DNA of 64,000 bases from JAJPKK01 sp963802745 (GCA_963802745.1 CAWDKL010000056.1:219870-283869), one strand, 5' to 3'; counted from the first letter of the stretch, positions 17,031 to 28,489 are shown. Numbers and translations are program-made. Notes: a model not told the origin generated them from the letters alone.

Positions 17031-17379
17031 GATCCGCGCGGGTCGCCGGGGATGGCGATTGATCCGCAAAAGCTATGCACTTTCCGTGGTTCCGAGAAGT
17101 TCGTAGAACTACGCGTTCGCCATCAGCCGATCCGTATCTGGGCGAAGAGCGGCGGCGCAATGCCGACGAGCAGCGGGTTGTGCGGATGACGGTGAGTGGT
17201 TGGCGATGGGCATGCGTAGAGATCCTCCACGCGGGGTCTCGGGTCCCGACCGGTAGAAATTATACGCGAACGCATGCCACCCGATTGGCGCTCGGCGACA
17301 CGACACAGCGTAGCGACGGAAAATCCGGCATGGCACCGGAGCGAGTCGTTTGACCTCGGGGAAATCCGGTTTAGTCAGC
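17031..17379. other. Intergenic region
   Basis: 349 bases between two minus-strand genes. No gene, terminator or repeat recognised. Confidence 0.5.
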
Positions 17380-19005
17380 TTACGCCGCCGGCCGGAAGCT
17401 CCGCGGATCCGCCATTTTCCACGCGTCGCGAAAGCGCGGGTCGTCGGTCCCGGCGAGGAGTTCGCCCGGCTGCAGGGCCGGGTAAAGCCGATCGTAGGTT
17501 ACGACCTCGCACGGCGACAGCCGCCGGGAAAAATCCATCAGCGCGAATTGGTTCGGGTGATCGAGCCCGGCGGCCGCGACCAGCTCCGCCAGCACGTGCA
17601 TCGTCGCTGCGTGGAAATTTTTCACCCGCATCCATTTGTCCGCCACCACCAGCGCGCGCTGCCGCGTCGAGTCCTGGGTGGCGACGCCCACCGGACAGGT
17701 GTCCTTATGGCAGCCCAGCGACTGGATGCAGCCCAGCGCGAACATGAAACCGCGCCCCGCGTTGCACCAGTCGGCGCCGAGCGCCATCGCGCGGGCAATG
17801 TCGAAGCCGGAGATGATCTTGCCGCTGGCCCCGAGCCGAACGCGGTCGCGGGCATTGATGCCGATCAGCGCGTTGTGCGCGAAGTTGAGCCCCTCGCGCA
17901 GCGGCATGCCGAGGTGGTCGGCGAATTCGAGCGGCGCCGCGCCGGTGCCGCCTTCCTTGCCGTCAACGACGATGAAGTCCGGATAGATCTCGGTTTCCAG
18001 CATTGCCTTGCAGACCGCAAGAAATTCCCACGGGTGCCCGACGCACAGCTTGAAGCCGGCCGGCTTGCCGCCGGACAGCCGCCGCATCTCGCCGATGAAT
18101 TGCATCATTTCGATCGGCGTCGCGAACACCGAATGGCCGGACGGCGAGATGCAGTCCCGGCCCATCGGCACGCCGCGGGTGCGCGCTATCTCCGCCGAAA
18201 CCTTGGCGGCGGGCAGCACGCCGCCGTGGCCCGGCTTGGCGCCTTGGCTCATCTTGAGTTCGACCATCTTGACCTGGTCGACTTGGGCCGCTTCCGCGAA
18301 GCGCTCGGGCGAAAACGTGCCGTCCGGGTTGCGGGCGCCGAAATAACCCGACCCGATCTCCCAAATAATGTCGCCGCCGTTCTCGCGGTGATAGGGGGAA
18401 AACCCGCCTTCGCCGGTATCTTGGGCGAAGTTTCCGGCCTTGGCGCCCTTATTCAAGGCTCGGATTGCGTTGGGACTCAAGGCCCCGAAGCTCATGGCCG
18501 AGATATTGAAGATCGACGCATCATAGGGCTGCGTGCAGTCCGGTCCCCCGATGGTGACGCGAAACTGCGCCGTGGCGACCGGCCGCGGCAGCATCGAATG
18601 CTGGATCCACTCGAACCCTTCCGCATAAACTTCATATTGGGTCCCGAAGGGACGCTTGTCGAGCACCATTTTGGCGCGCTGATAGACCACGGCCCGCTTG
18701 TCGCGGCTGAACGGCATGCCGACTTTGTCGTCCTCGAAGAAATACTGGCGCATTTCCGGCCGCATACCTTCGAGCAGAAAGCGCAAATGCGCCGAGATCG
18801 GATAATTGCGCAGCACCGCATGGCGGGTTTGCATCAGGTCGCGCGTACCCAGCACCGTGAGCCCGCCGAACAAGACAAGCGGCAGACTTGCAGCAGGGGA
18901 CCAGGCCGGAGCAATGAAAATCGTAAGCAGCAGCGCGACGGTTAACACAATGCTGACGGTGTAGACCACGAAGCGGGGCGAGAATGCAATTTGGAGCAGG
19001 CGCAT
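17380..19005 (-). CDS. FMN-binding glutamate synthase family protein (GltB-like, membrane-anchored)
   Basis: 541 residues. Two hydrophobic segments (residues about 10-52) precede a glutamate-synthase alpha/beta-barrel domain with FMN and Fe-S sites: FNISAMSFGALSPNAI, GEGGFSPYH, KMVELKMSQGAKPGHGG, FIVVDGKEGGTGAAP, and the Cys cluster LGCHKDTCPVGVATQD. It lacks the glutaminase domain of true GltB, as usual for this stand-alone family found in many proteobacteria. Its electron donor and reaction are not established. Monocistronic, with no gltD nearby. Confidence 0.9.
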   Translation of the reverse strand: MRLLQIAFSPRFVVYTVSIVLTVALLLTIFIAPAWSPAASLPLVLFGGLTVLGTRDLMQTRHAVLRNYPISAHLRFLLEGMRPEMRQYFFEDDKVGMPFSRDKRAVVYQRAKMVLDKRPFGTQYEVYAEGFEWIQHSMLPRPVATAQFRVTIGGPDCTQPYDASIFNISAMSFGALSPNAIRALNKGAKAGNFAQDTGEGGFSPYHRENGGDIIWEIGSGYFGARNPDGTFSPERFAEAAQVDQVKMVELKMSQGAKPGHGGVLPAAKVSAEIARTRGVPMGRDCISPSGHSVFATPIEMMQFIGEMRRLSGGKPAGFKLCVGHPWEFLAVCKAMLETEIYPDFIVVDGKEGGTGAAPLEFADHLGMPLREGLNFAHNALIGINARDRVRLGASGKIISGFDIARAMALGADWCNAGRGFMFALGCIQSLGCHKDTCPVGVATQDSTRQRALVVADKWMRVKNFHAATMHVLAELVAAAGLDHPNQFALMDFSRRLSPCEVVTYDRLYPALQPGELLAGTDDPRFRDAWKMADPRSFRPAA

Positions 19006-19133
19006 GTGTTACCCCATCCGTTGTGCCGCGTCCTCAAATCATTTTTATGAATAAAGGAGTCCCGAGAGGCCCGAAGGGGTGGGGCTGTTGATGTTCGTCA
19101 ACCCACCGCCGACAGACGGAGATATCGACAGCC

Positions 19134-19700
19134 TCAGTCCTTGGCGCGTTCAACGTAGGACCCGTCCTCGGTCGAGACCACGATGCGGGTGCCGGCGACG
19201 ATGTGGGGCGGCACGGTGGTCCGCACGCCGTTGGACAGCACGGCCGGCTTGTAGGAGGACGACGCGGTCTGACCCTTGGTGGTGGGCTCGGTCTCGGTGA
19301 CCTCCAGCGTAACCCGGGGCGGCAGCACGATGCCGACCGCGACCCCCTCGTGAACGCTGAGCTTCACTTTCATCTCCGGGTGGAGATACACGGCCTGATC
19401 CCCGATCACATCGCCCGGGACCGTGATCTGGTCGTAATTCTCCATGTTCATGAAGTGGAAGCCGTCGCCGTCCTGATAGAGGAACTGATTTTCGCGTTCC
19501 TCGACGAGCGCGCGCTCCACCTGGTCGGTCGTTTTATAGCGCTGGGACGACTTCACGCCGTCGCTGAGGCGGCGCATATCGAGTTGTGTGACCGGCGTAC
19601 CTTTGCCAGGATGGATGTTTTCCGCGGTCAGGATCACGTAGAGCCTACCGTCGAGATCGACGATGTTTCCCTTGCGGAGCGAACTGGCGATGACCTTCAC
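19134..19700 (-). CDS. efp: Elongation factor P
   Basis: 188 residues, the normal length. Relieves ribosome stalling at proline runs. The start is a GTG at 19700, giving MKVIASSLRKGNIVDLDG; the frame runs further upstream without homology. The modification loop is HPGKGTP with Lys33, equivalent to Lys34 of E. coli, the residue beta-lysylated by EpmA. The C-terminal domain ends GTRIVVSTEDGSYVERAKD. It lies divergent from epmA, 161 bases apart, so substrate and modifying enzyme share a control region. Confidence 0.95.
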   Translation of the reverse strand: MKVIASSLRKGNIVDLDGRLYVILTAENIHPGKGTPVTQLDMRRLSDGVKSSQRYKTTDQVERALVEERENQFLYQDGDGFHFMNMENYDQITVPGDVIGDQAVYLHPEMKVKLSVHEGVAVGIVLPPRVTLEVTETEPTTKGQTASSSYKPAVLSNGVRTTVPPHIVAGTRIVVSTEDGSYVERAKD

Positions 19701-19861
19701 TGGTACAATCCCTCGATCAATGGTGGACCGGCGCGGCCAACCGGAATCCGCTCCGGTACCCGATGCCGCAATCGCGGCCCGCAACATAGCGATCTTGCGC
19801 TGCGGCGCCAGTCCTTTCGCCGTCCGGCCGCGGTCTTTGTTCGCAACCATCATCCGCCCCG

Positions 19862-20938
19862 ATGCGTGACAGCACGGCGATGCCGGTCTCGCCGTGGTGG
19901 AGGGCGGACATTCACGCCGACCGCCGGCCCTTTCTGCAGGCACGCCGGCGGGTGCTGGCGGCGCTGCGCCACTATCTCGAATCGCGCGACTTCACCGAGG
20001 TCGAGACCGCCATCCTGCAGGTTTCGCCCGGCAACGAAGCCCATCTGCACGCCTTCGCGACCGAACTGGTGGAACCCGATGCCGCGCGGCGGCAACTGTA
20101 TCTGCGGACGTCGCCGGAATTCGCCTGCAAGAAGCTCCTGGCTGCGGGCGAGCCGCGCATCTTCGAATTCGCCAAAGTGTTTCGCAACCGCGAGCGCGGC
20201 GCGCTGCACCATCCGGAGTTCACCATGCTGGAATGGTATCGGGCCGGCGAGCCTTATGAATTGCTGTTCGAGGACTGTGCGGCCTTTTTGGCTGTCGCCG
20301 CCGCCGCCGCCGGCACCGACAGATTTTCGTTCCGCGGCCGCAGCGCCGATCCGCTCGCGGTACCGGAACGCCTCACCGTGGCGGCGGCTTTCGCGCGCTA
20401 CGCCGGAATCGATCTTTTGGCAACGCTGGCCGGCCCCACGCCCGATCGCGACGGCTTTGCCGCGCAGGCGCGTCAGGCGGACATCCGGCTTGGCGATGAC
20501 GACAGCTGGAGCGACATCTTCAGCCGCATTTTGGTGGAACGCATCGAGCCCAATCTCGGCAATGGACGCGCCACCTTGCTGACCGAGTACCCGCGTCATG
20601 AAGCCGCGCTGGCGCGGCCGAAACCTTCCGATCCGCGGGTCGCGGAACGCTTCGAACTGTTTATTTGCGGGGTCGAGCTGGCCAATGGCTTTGGCGAATT
20701 GACCGACCCGGTCGAGCAGCGCCTGCGGCTCGAAGCCGAAATGATTCGCAAGCATCACCTCTATGGGGAACGCTATCCCATCGATGAGGATTTCCTGGCC
20801 GCATTGGCGCACATGCCACCGGCAAGCGGCTGCGCGCTTGGCTTCGACCGGCTTGCCATGCTGGCGGCCCGTGCTTCCCGGGTGGAGCAAGTGATATGGT
20901 CGCCGTTGGGGAATGGACTCAGCCGATGCGAATCCTGA
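19862..20938 (+). CDS. epmA: EF-P lysine aminoacylase EpmA (GenX/PoxA)
   Basis: 358 residues. Truncated class II lysyl-tRNA synthetase homologue that attaches (R)-beta-lysine to EF-P. Motif 2 is RIFEFAKVFRNRE followed by HHPEFTMLEWY; motif 3 is GFDRLAMLAA near the end. It lacks the anticodon-binding domain, as expected. No lysine 2,3-aminomutase (EpmB) gene is in the window. A second in-frame ATG at 19880 is an alternative start. Its end overlaps rlmH by 13 bases. Confidence 0.93.
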   Translation: MRDSTAMPVSPWWRADIHADRRPFLQARRRVLAALRHYLESRDFTEVETAILQVSPGNEAHLHAFATELVEPDAARRQLYLRTSPEFACKKLLAAGEPRIFEFAKVFRNRERGALHHPEFTMLEWYRAGEPYELLFEDCAAFLAVAAAAAGTDRFSFRGRSADPLAVPERLTVAAAFARYAGIDLLATLAGPTPDRDGFAAQARQADIRLGDDDSWSDIFSRILVERIEPNLGNGRATLLTEYPRHEAALARPKPSDPRVAERFELFICGVELANGFGELTDPVEQRLRLEAEMIRKHHLYGERYPIDEDFLAALAHMPPASGCALGFDRLAMLAARASRVEQVIWSPLGNGLSRCES

Positions 20939-21408
20939 TCGCCGCGGTGGGCCGGCTCAAGGCGGGCCCCGAGCGTGCGCTGGCGGAACGATATCGCGAG
21001 CGCGCCGCCGCGGCGAGCCGGGCGCTGGGCATACGGGCCATCGACCTGATCGAGGTCAAGGAGAGCCGCGCCGGCGACGCCGGCCGCCGCGTCACCGAGG
21101 AAGCCATTGCGCTTGCCAGCATTGTTCCGGAGCGTGCCGCGGCCGTCGTTCTGGATAGCAGCGGGGACAATCTCGCCAGCGAGGCAATCGCCCGGCAGCT
21201 TCGCGGCTGGCAGGACGGCGGGCGCGAATCGGTGTGCTTTCTGATCGGCGGCCCGGATGGTCTCGGCGGCGGGCTGCGCGAGCGCGCCGATCTGATGCTG
21301 GCGTTCGGGGCGGCGACATGGCCGCACCAGCTCGTCCGCATCATGCTGATGGAGCAGATTTACCGTGCCGTCACCATCCTGTCGGGGCATCCATACCATC
21401 GGGAATGA
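20926..21408 (+). CDS. rlmH: 23S rRNA pseudouridine1915 N3-methyltransferase RlmH
   Basis: 160 residues, SPOUT-class methyltransferase acting on helix 69 of 23S rRNA. Marks: MRILIAAVGRLK at the N-terminus, FLIGGPDGLG (SAM loop) and the ending LMEQIYRAVTILSGHPYHRE. The start at 20926 lies inside the last codons of epmA, so the two are likely co-translated. In related genomes rlmH usually follows rsfS; here epmA takes that place. Confidence 0.95.
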   Translation: MRILIAAVGRLKAGPERALAERYRERAAAASRALGIRAIDLIEVKESRAGDAGRRVTEEAIALASIVPERAAAVVLDSSGDNLASEAIARQLRGWQDGGRESVCFLIGGPDGLGGGLRERADLMLAFGAATWPHQLVRIMLMEQIYRAVTILSGHPYHRE

Positions 21409-21798
21409 TGCCGCCGACGGTCCGGTCATACGATCGCCGGCCGGCGCAAAGATCAAGTCCCGGACAAATCGTCGCGACCGTCCCTTGTGACGGCCTGATA
21501 TCGCCCCAATTCGGCGATATCGGTGTTCAGACTGTGCGGACAACGCTTGATCATCGGCCATGGTGACGATTATGATGCAGCGTCATGACGGCCAGTGATC
21601 GGACGTTCGGCGTGACCGGGCAAGTGATCGTGGTTGCAGGTACGCGGCATGGAATTTGCTCTGGGATGTTTCGTGCGGCGGCGCTACGATGGACAAATAC
21701 GTTGCTCCGAACTGCCGTCGAGCGGAGCTTTCGATGAACTGCATTCCAGTCGACTGAAGAGTCCGTAATGGGCGGCAACTGAAAGAAAAGGTTCGAGG
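21409..21798. other. Intergenic region between rlmH and ctpA
   Basis: 390 bases with no supported gene. In many Hyphomicrobiales an EnvC/M23-type peptidase gene lies here; I see no remnant of it. AGGTTCGAGG just before 21799 is the ctpA ribosome-binding site. Confidence 0.5.
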
Positions 21799-23145
21799 AT
21801 GATGCGCAAGACTTCCCTGGTTCTCCTCGGCGCCGTCGCAGGTGCCGTACTAACCCTGGTCGCGGTTCAGCCGTCAGCCCGGCTGGTCTTTGGAACGAGT
21901 GCGCGGGCGGCCCAGGCAGATACCTACCGCCAGCTCAATTTATTTGGCGATATTTTTGAGCGTGTGCGCTCGCACTATGTGGAGAAGCCGGACGAGAGCA
22001 AGCTCGTCGAAGCGGCCATCAACGGCATGCTCAATGGGCTCGATCCGCACTCGAGCTACATGGACACCAAGAGCTTCAAGGACATGCAGATACAGACCCG
22101 CGGCGAGTTCGGCGGGCTTGGTATCGAAGTGACCATGGAGGATGGGCTCGTCAAGGTGGTCACACCGATCGACGACACCCCGGCGGCCAAGGCCGGCATT
22201 CGGGCGGGCGATATCATCACCCATATCGACGACGAGGCGGTACAAGGGCTCACGCTCAACCAAGCCGTCGAGAAGATGCGTGGATTGGTGAATACCAAGA
22301 TTCGACTGAAGATCGTGCGCAAGGGCAATGATGCACCGATCGACGTTTCGCTCACCCGCGACAACATCCGCGTCCGCTCCACCCGCATGAAAATCGAGGG
22401 TGACGACGTGGGATATGTTCGCATCACGCAATTCAATGAGCAGACCACCGACGGCCTCAAGAAGGCTATCGCCGACATCTCCACGCAAATACCGGCCGAC
22501 AAGTTGCGGGGCTATGTGATCGACCTGCGCAACAATCCGGGCGGACTCCTCGATCAGGCCATCTCGGTTTCGGATGCGTTCCTTGAGCGGGGCGAAATCG
22601 TCTCGACGCGAGGCCGCGATCCGGAAGAGACCCAACGCTTCAATGCCAAGCCGGGTGACCTGACCAAGGGCAAGCCGGTGATCGTCCTGATCAATGGTGG
22701 TTCGGCATCGGCGTCCGAAATTGTCGCCGGCGCGCTGCAGGACCATCGGCGGGCAACGCTGTTGGGCACTCGCTCGTTCGGAAAAGGCTCGGTGCAGACG
22801 ATCATCCCGCTCGGCTCCGGCAATGGCGCACTGCGGCTGACCACCGCGCGGTACTTCACGCCATCGGGCCGGTCGATCCAGGCCAAGGGCATCTCGCCCG
22901 ACATCGAAGTGCTGCAGGAGGTACCGGAGGAGATCAAGGCGCGGTCGTCCACCGAAACCAAAGGCGAATCCTCGTTGCGCGGTCACCTGAAAGCCGAAGG
23001 CGACGAACAAGGTGGGTCGCAGTCCTATATTCCGCCGGAGGAGAAGGACGACAAGGCGCTGACGACGGCGTTGGAATTGCTGCGCGGCACCAAGAGCAAT
23101 CCGGCGTTCCCGCCCAATCCAAAGTCGGCCACGCTGCCGAACTGA
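21799..23145 (+). CDS. ctpA: S41-family C-terminal processing peptidase
   Basis: 448 residues. Periplasmic or membrane-anchored PDZ serine protease (Tsp/CtpA) that trims proteins at their C-termini and acts in envelope maintenance. It has an N-terminal signal or anchor segment (residues about 5-25), a PDZ domain (EFGGLGIEVTMEDG to about residue 180), then the catalytic domain with GYVIDLRNNPGGLL, the nucleophile in NGGSASASEIVAGA and the general-base lysine in RSFGKGSVQT. The C-terminal 90 residues are charged linker. A second ATG follows directly at 21802. Confidence 0.93.
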   Translation: MMRKTSLVLLGAVAGAVLTLVAVQPSARLVFGTSARAAQADTYRQLNLFGDIFERVRSHYVEKPDESKLVEAAINGMLNGLDPHSSYMDTKSFKDMQIQTRGEFGGLGIEVTMEDGLVKVVTPIDDTPAAKAGIRAGDIITHIDDEAVQGLTLNQAVEKMRGLVNTKIRLKIVRKGNDAPIDVSLTRDNIRVRSTRMKIEGDDVGYVRITQFNEQTTDGLKKAIADISTQIPADKLRGYVIDLRNNPGGLLDQAISVSDAFLERGEIVSTRGRDPEETQRFNAKPGDLTKGKPVIVLINGGSASASEIVAGALQDHRRATLLGTRSFGKGSVQTIIPLGSGNGALRLTTARYFTPSGRSIQAKGISPDIEVLQEVPEEIKARSSTETKGESSLRGHLKAEGDEQGGSQSYIPPEEKDDKALTTALELLRGTKSNPAFPPNPKSATLPN

Positions 23146-23167
23146 ACGCAACCGCTTCGTGAAGCTG

Positions 23168-23201
23168 ATCCCGGCGGCTGATGCTGCCGGGATTTGTTTT
23201 T
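23168..23201 (+). terminator. Rho-independent terminator of ctpA
   Basis: GC-rich stem ATCCCGGCGGC / CTGCCGGGAT with a short loop followed by TTGTTTTT, beginning 22 bases after the ctpA stop. It separates ctpA from rppH. Confidence 0.8.
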
Positions 23202-23298
23202 CGGCTCCCCGTATTACGGTGCACCGGCCTTTCGAATTTATCGGGCTGGTGCTGCGTGAAGCTCATTAGTCCGGACATGTTGACCAGGGGATGATGGC

Positions 23299-23805
23299 GT
23301 GACCGATTTCCAAAACCTCCCCTACCGTCCCTGCGTCGGCGTCACCGTCATCAACCGGAATGGACTCGTCTTCATCGGCCGCCGGTCGGAGGGCCCCGAA
23401 CATATCGACGAAACCCATGTCTGGCAGATGCCCCAGGGCGGCATCGATCACGGTGAGGATCCGTGGCCGGCGGCGCTGCGCGAACTCTATGAGGAAACCA
23501 GCATCCGCTCGGTCGAGCGTGTCGGCGAGATCGCGGATTGGCTCTCCTACGACATCCCACACGATATCGTCGGTCAAGCCTGGGGCGGAAAGTATCGCGG
23601 CCAGACCCAGAAATGGTATGCGCTACGATTTACCGGCGACGACAGCGAGATCGATATTGCAACGCCCGGCGGCGGTCTGCACCATCCGGAGTTCATTGGG
23701 TGGCGGTGGGAGCCGATCGCCAACCTGCCGTCCCTGGTAGTGCCGTTCAAGCGGGCGACCTACGAACGGGTGGTGGCTGAGTTTTCAAAATTTACGACAG
23801 GCTGA
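23299..23805 (+). CDS. rppH: RNA pyrophosphohydrolase RppH
   Basis: 168 residues. Removes pyrophosphate from the 5' end of mRNA and so starts decay. The Nudix box is GGIDHGEDPWPAALRELYEE followed by TSI. The N-terminus is YRPCVGVTVINRNG, and the motif WQMPQGGID is as in NudH/RppH. The start is a GTG at 23299 with GGGGATG upstream. It sits between ctpA and the convergent atp operon, a usual neighbourhood in Hyphomicrobiales. Confidence 0.93.
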   Translation: MTDFQNLPYRPCVGVTVINRNGLVFIGRRSEGPEHIDETHVWQMPQGGIDHGEDPWPAALRELYEETSIRSVERVGEIADWLSYDIPHDIVGQAWGGKYRGQTQKWYALRFTGDDSEIDIATPGGGLHHPEFIGWRWEPIANLPSLVVPFKRATYERVVAEFSKFTTG

Positions 23806-23926
23806 TCCTGAACAGTTTTAGACGAAATTTATCGAAACTAAACGAAATTCCGTAATAAACTAAATCTTGAGCACGTTTGAAGTTAGACCGGCGTGGATTT
23901 CGATAATATAGAAACACATGTTAATC

Positions 23927-23949
23927 ATAGCCGGGCTCATCCCGGCCAT
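23927..23949. repeat. REP-like palindrome after the atp operon
   Basis: AGCCGGGCTCATCCCGGCC, the same hairpin family as at 9810, 35041 and 50459. It lies 67 bases beyond the atpC stop and may stabilise or end the atp transcript. Confidence 0.6.
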
Positions 23950-24016
23950 TTCGTTTTCCATTGCGCCGCGGCTCCCGCCGTTCCAATATCGGCGAAGCCA
24001 AGCTCCGGCGGCTGCC

Positions 24017-24415
24017 TCAATGCCCCAATGCGGCCTTGAGCATGTTGAGCTGCTCCAGCCGCTGGCGGGCCTTGTCGCGCGCGGTGTCGCTGCCGGCGTC
24101 GGCGACATCTTCCTCGGCGTCCTTGACGGCCTGGGCAATCGTCGCCGCGTCGATTTCGGAAACCGGAAGGGCTTGCTCCGCCAACACGGTGAGGCTGGTC
24201 GGCCCTGCTTCGGCAAATCCGCCCCGCACCACGATGCGCTGCGGCGCACCTTCGCCATAGATCGTAAGCACGCCCGGCTTGAGCGTCGCGACATAAGGCG
24301 CGTGACCTGCGAACACGCCGAACTCGCCCTCCTCGCCCGGAACATCGACCTGAGTGACGGCGCCGGAAAACAGCAAGCGTTCCGGCGAAACCAGTTCGAA
24401 ATGAAAGGTGGCCAT
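24017..24415 (-). CDS. atpC: ATP synthase epsilon subunit
   Basis: 132 residues. Central-stalk subunit of F1. Beta-sandwich N-domain with FHFELVSPERLLFSGAVTQV, GEFGVFAGHAPYVATLKPG and the family hallmark FAEAGPTSLTVLAEQA, then a short C-terminal helical hairpin. It is the last gene of atpHAGDC, 11 bases after atpD. Confidence 0.94.
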   Translation of the reverse strand: MATFHFELVSPERLLFSGAVTQVDVPGEEGEFGVFAGHAPYVATLKPGVLTIYGEGAPQRIVVRGGFAEAGPTSLTVLAEQALPVSEIDAATIAQAVKDAEEDVADAGSDTARDKARQRLEQLNMLKAALGH

Positions 24416-24426
24416 GATGGCTATCC

Positions 24427-25860
24427 TCAGGCCGCTTCCGCGGCCAGGCGCTTGCCCTTCTCGACCGCTTCTTCGATGGTTCCGACCATGTAAAAGGCCG
24501 CCTCCGGCAGATGGTCGTACTGACCCTCGCAGAGCCCCTTGAACCCCCGGATGGTGTCGGCAAGATCGACGAACTTGCCGGGCGAACCGGTAAACACTTC
24601 GGCGACGTGGAACGGCTGCGACAGGAACCGCTCGATCTTGCGAGCGCGCGCCACCGCGATCTTGTCCTCTTCGGACAACTCATCCATGCCGAGAATCGCG
24701 ATAATGTCTTGCAGCGCCTTGTAACGCTGCAACACCTGCTGCACCCGCCGGGCGACCTGATAGTGCTCCTCGCCGACCACCAGCGGAGACAGCATGCGCG
24801 AGGTCGAATTGAGCGGGTCCACCGCCGGATAGATGCCCTTTTCGGCGATGCCGCGTGACAGCACCGTGGTGGCGTCAAGGTGCGCGAAAGAGGTCGCCGG
24901 TGCCGGATCGGTCAGATCGTCGGCCGGCACGTAGATCGCCTGCACCGAGGTGATCGATCCCTTGGTGGTCGTGGTGATGCGCTCCTGCAAGGCGCCCATG
25001 TCGGTCGCGAGTGTCGGCTGATATCCCACGGCCGACGGGATGCGGCCGAGCAGTGCCGACACTTCGGAGCCCGCCTGGGTGAACCGGAAGATGTTATCGA
25101 CGAAGAACAGCACGTCCTGGCCCTGGTCGCGGAAATATTCCGCAACCGTCAGCCCGGAAAGACCGACGCGGGCGCGGGCGCCCGGAGGCTCGTTCATCTG
25201 CCCATAAACCAGCGCGCATTTCGATTTGACGTTGGGGTCGGGATGGTGCGGGTCCGCGTTGACCTTCGACTCGATGAACTCGTGATAGAGGTCGTTGCCC
25301 TCGCGGGTGCGCTCGCCGACGCCTGCGAACACCGAATAACCGCCATGGGCTTTGGCGACGTTATTGATGAGTTCCTGGATCAGCACGGTCTTGCCGACAC
25401 CGGCACCGCCGAATAGGCCGACCTTGCCGCCCTTGGCATAGGGCGCCAGCAGGTCCACCACCTTGATGCCCGTCACCAGAATCGCGGCTTCGGTGGATTG
25501 ATCCGTGTAGGACGGCGCGGGTGCGTGGATCGGACGTGTTTCTTGATGCGGAATCGGCCCGGCTTCATCCACCGGCTGGCCGATCACGTTCATGATGCGC
25601 CCGAGCGTACCTTCGCCGACCGGCACCGCGATGGCGAGGCCGGTGTCAGAGACTTCCTGGCCGCGCACCAAGCCTTCCGTGGTGTCCATGGCGATGGTGC
25701 GCACGGTGGCTTCGCCGAGATGCTGGGCGACTTCGAGCACCAGCCGGCTGCCCTGATTGTTGGTCTCCAGCGCGTTCAGGATTGGCGGCAGATGGCCGTC
25801 GAACTGCACGTTGACAACGGCGCCGATGACTTGGGTGATGCGTCCGACTGAGATGGCCAT
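24427..25860 (-). CDS. atpD: ATP synthase beta subunit
   Basis: 477 residues. Catalytic subunit of F1. Walker A GLFGGAGVGKTV, the conserved GVGERTREGNDLY, Walker B region VLFFVDNIFRFTQAGSEVSA, and the DELSEEDK loop (DELSEED motif). Complete and canonical. It lies between atpG (60 bases upstream) and atpC. Confidence 0.97.
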   Translation of the reverse strand: MAISVGRITQVIGAVVNVQFDGHLPPILNALETNNQGSRLVLEVAQHLGEATVRTIAMDTTEGLVRGQEVSDTGLAIAVPVGEGTLGRIMNVIGQPVDEAGPIPHQETRPIHAPAPSYTDQSTEAAILVTGIKVVDLLAPYAKGGKVGLFGGAGVGKTVLIQELINNVAKAHGGYSVFAGVGERTREGNDLYHEFIESKVNADPHHPDPNVKSKCALVYGQMNEPPGARARVGLSGLTVAEYFRDQGQDVLFFVDNIFRFTQAGSEVSALLGRIPSAVGYQPTLATDMGALQERITTTTKGSITSVQAIYVPADDLTDPAPATSFAHLDATTVLSRGIAEKGIYPAVDPLNSTSRMLSPLVVGEEHYQVARRVQQVLQRYKALQDIIAILGMDELSEEDKIAVARARKIERFLSQPFHVAEVFTGSPGKFVDLADTIRGFKGLCEGQYDHLPEAAFYMVGTIEEAVEKGKRLAAEAA

Positions 25861-25920
25861 GGATCGTCCTCGTTAACTTGTAAAAGGTGTACTGGACCTG
25901 AGCGGCCGGCGCGCGGTCAA

Positions 25921-26796
25921 CTACAACGCCTCGGCGCCCGATATGATCTCGATCAGCTCCTTGGTGATCATCGCCTGGCGGGTGCGGTTGTAGGTCAAGG
26001 TCTGCTTGCGGATCATGTCGCCCGCGTTGCGGGTGGCGTTGTCCATCGCGGTCATTTGGGCGCCGTAGAACGAGGCGGCGTTCTCCATCAGGGCGCGGAA
26101 AATCTGCACCGAAATGTTGCGCGGAAGGAGCTCCGCCAAGATGTCCTCTTCGTCGGGCTCGTATTCATAGACGGCACTCGGACCACTGCCCCCTGTCGCG
26201 GGAAACACGCTCGGGATCAGCTGCTGCGCGGTCGGCAGTTGCGCCATCACGGATTTGAAGCGCGAGAAAAACAAGGTGCAGACGTCGAACTGGCCAGCCT
26301 CGAACAAGCCTACGATCTTGCGCCCGATGCCGTCGGCATTTTCGAACTTGATCTGCCGCACCGACCGCAGATCGACGGCCTCGATGATCCGATCCTCGTA
26401 GAGACGCTTGAGCTGATCGAAACCCTTGCGACCCACGCAGAAGAACTTGACCTCCTTGCCGTCGGCCAGAAGCGCGTTGGCGCGCTCGCGGGCAAGGCGC
26501 ACGATGGCGGAATTGAACGGACCGCACAGGCCGCGTTCGCCGGTGCAAACCACGAGCAGATGCACCCGGTCGGCGCCGGTGCCGGCCAGCAGGCGCGGGG
26601 CGCCCGGGTTGCCGCCGACCGAAGCGGCGATATTGCCGAGCACCTTTTCCATGCGCTCCGCGTAAGGCCGCGACGCCTCGGCGGCCGCAGTGGCGCGGCG
26701 CAGCTTCGAGGCCGCGACCATCTGCATGGCCTTGGTGATCTTCTGCGTCGCCTTAGTGGCGGCGATGCGCACCCGCATATCCTTGAGGCTGGCCAT
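25921..26796 (-). CDS. atpG: ATP synthase gamma subunit
   Basis: 291 residues. Rotor shaft of F1. Starts MASLKDMRVRIAATKATQKI and ends with the conserved helix RNAGDMIRKQTLTYNRTRQA then ITKELIEIISGAEAL. Normal length and fully conserved ends. 166 bases separate it from atpA. Confidence 0.96.
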   Translation of the reverse strand: MASLKDMRVRIAATKATQKITKAMQMVAASKLRRATAAAEASRPYAERMEKVLGNIAASVGGNPGAPRLLAGTGADRVHLLVVCTGERGLCGPFNSAIVRLARERANALLADGKEVKFFCVGRKGFDQLKRLYEDRIIEAVDLRSVRQIKFENADGIGRKIVGLFEAGQFDVCTLFFSRFKSVMAQLPTAQQLIPSVFPATGGSGPSAVYEYEPDEEDILAELLPRNISVQIFRALMENAASFYGAQMTAMDNATRNAGDMIRKQTLTYNRTRQAMITKELIEIISGAEAL

Positions 26797-26962
26797 TTAC
26801 GTCTTCACCCCTGCGAACGGATTTTCGCCCGTCGCCAGCGTCTTATCGGGGGACGCCCGTACTTGGCGGCGTCACCGCCGGGCATCCATTGATCAATCGC
26901 AGCCGAGCATACAGCCGGTCCGCCGGGCGAAGACCAACCAATGCCGCGGCGAAGGCCTGACG

Positions 26963-28488
<1,526 letters not shown>

Positions 28489-28489
<1 letters not shown>

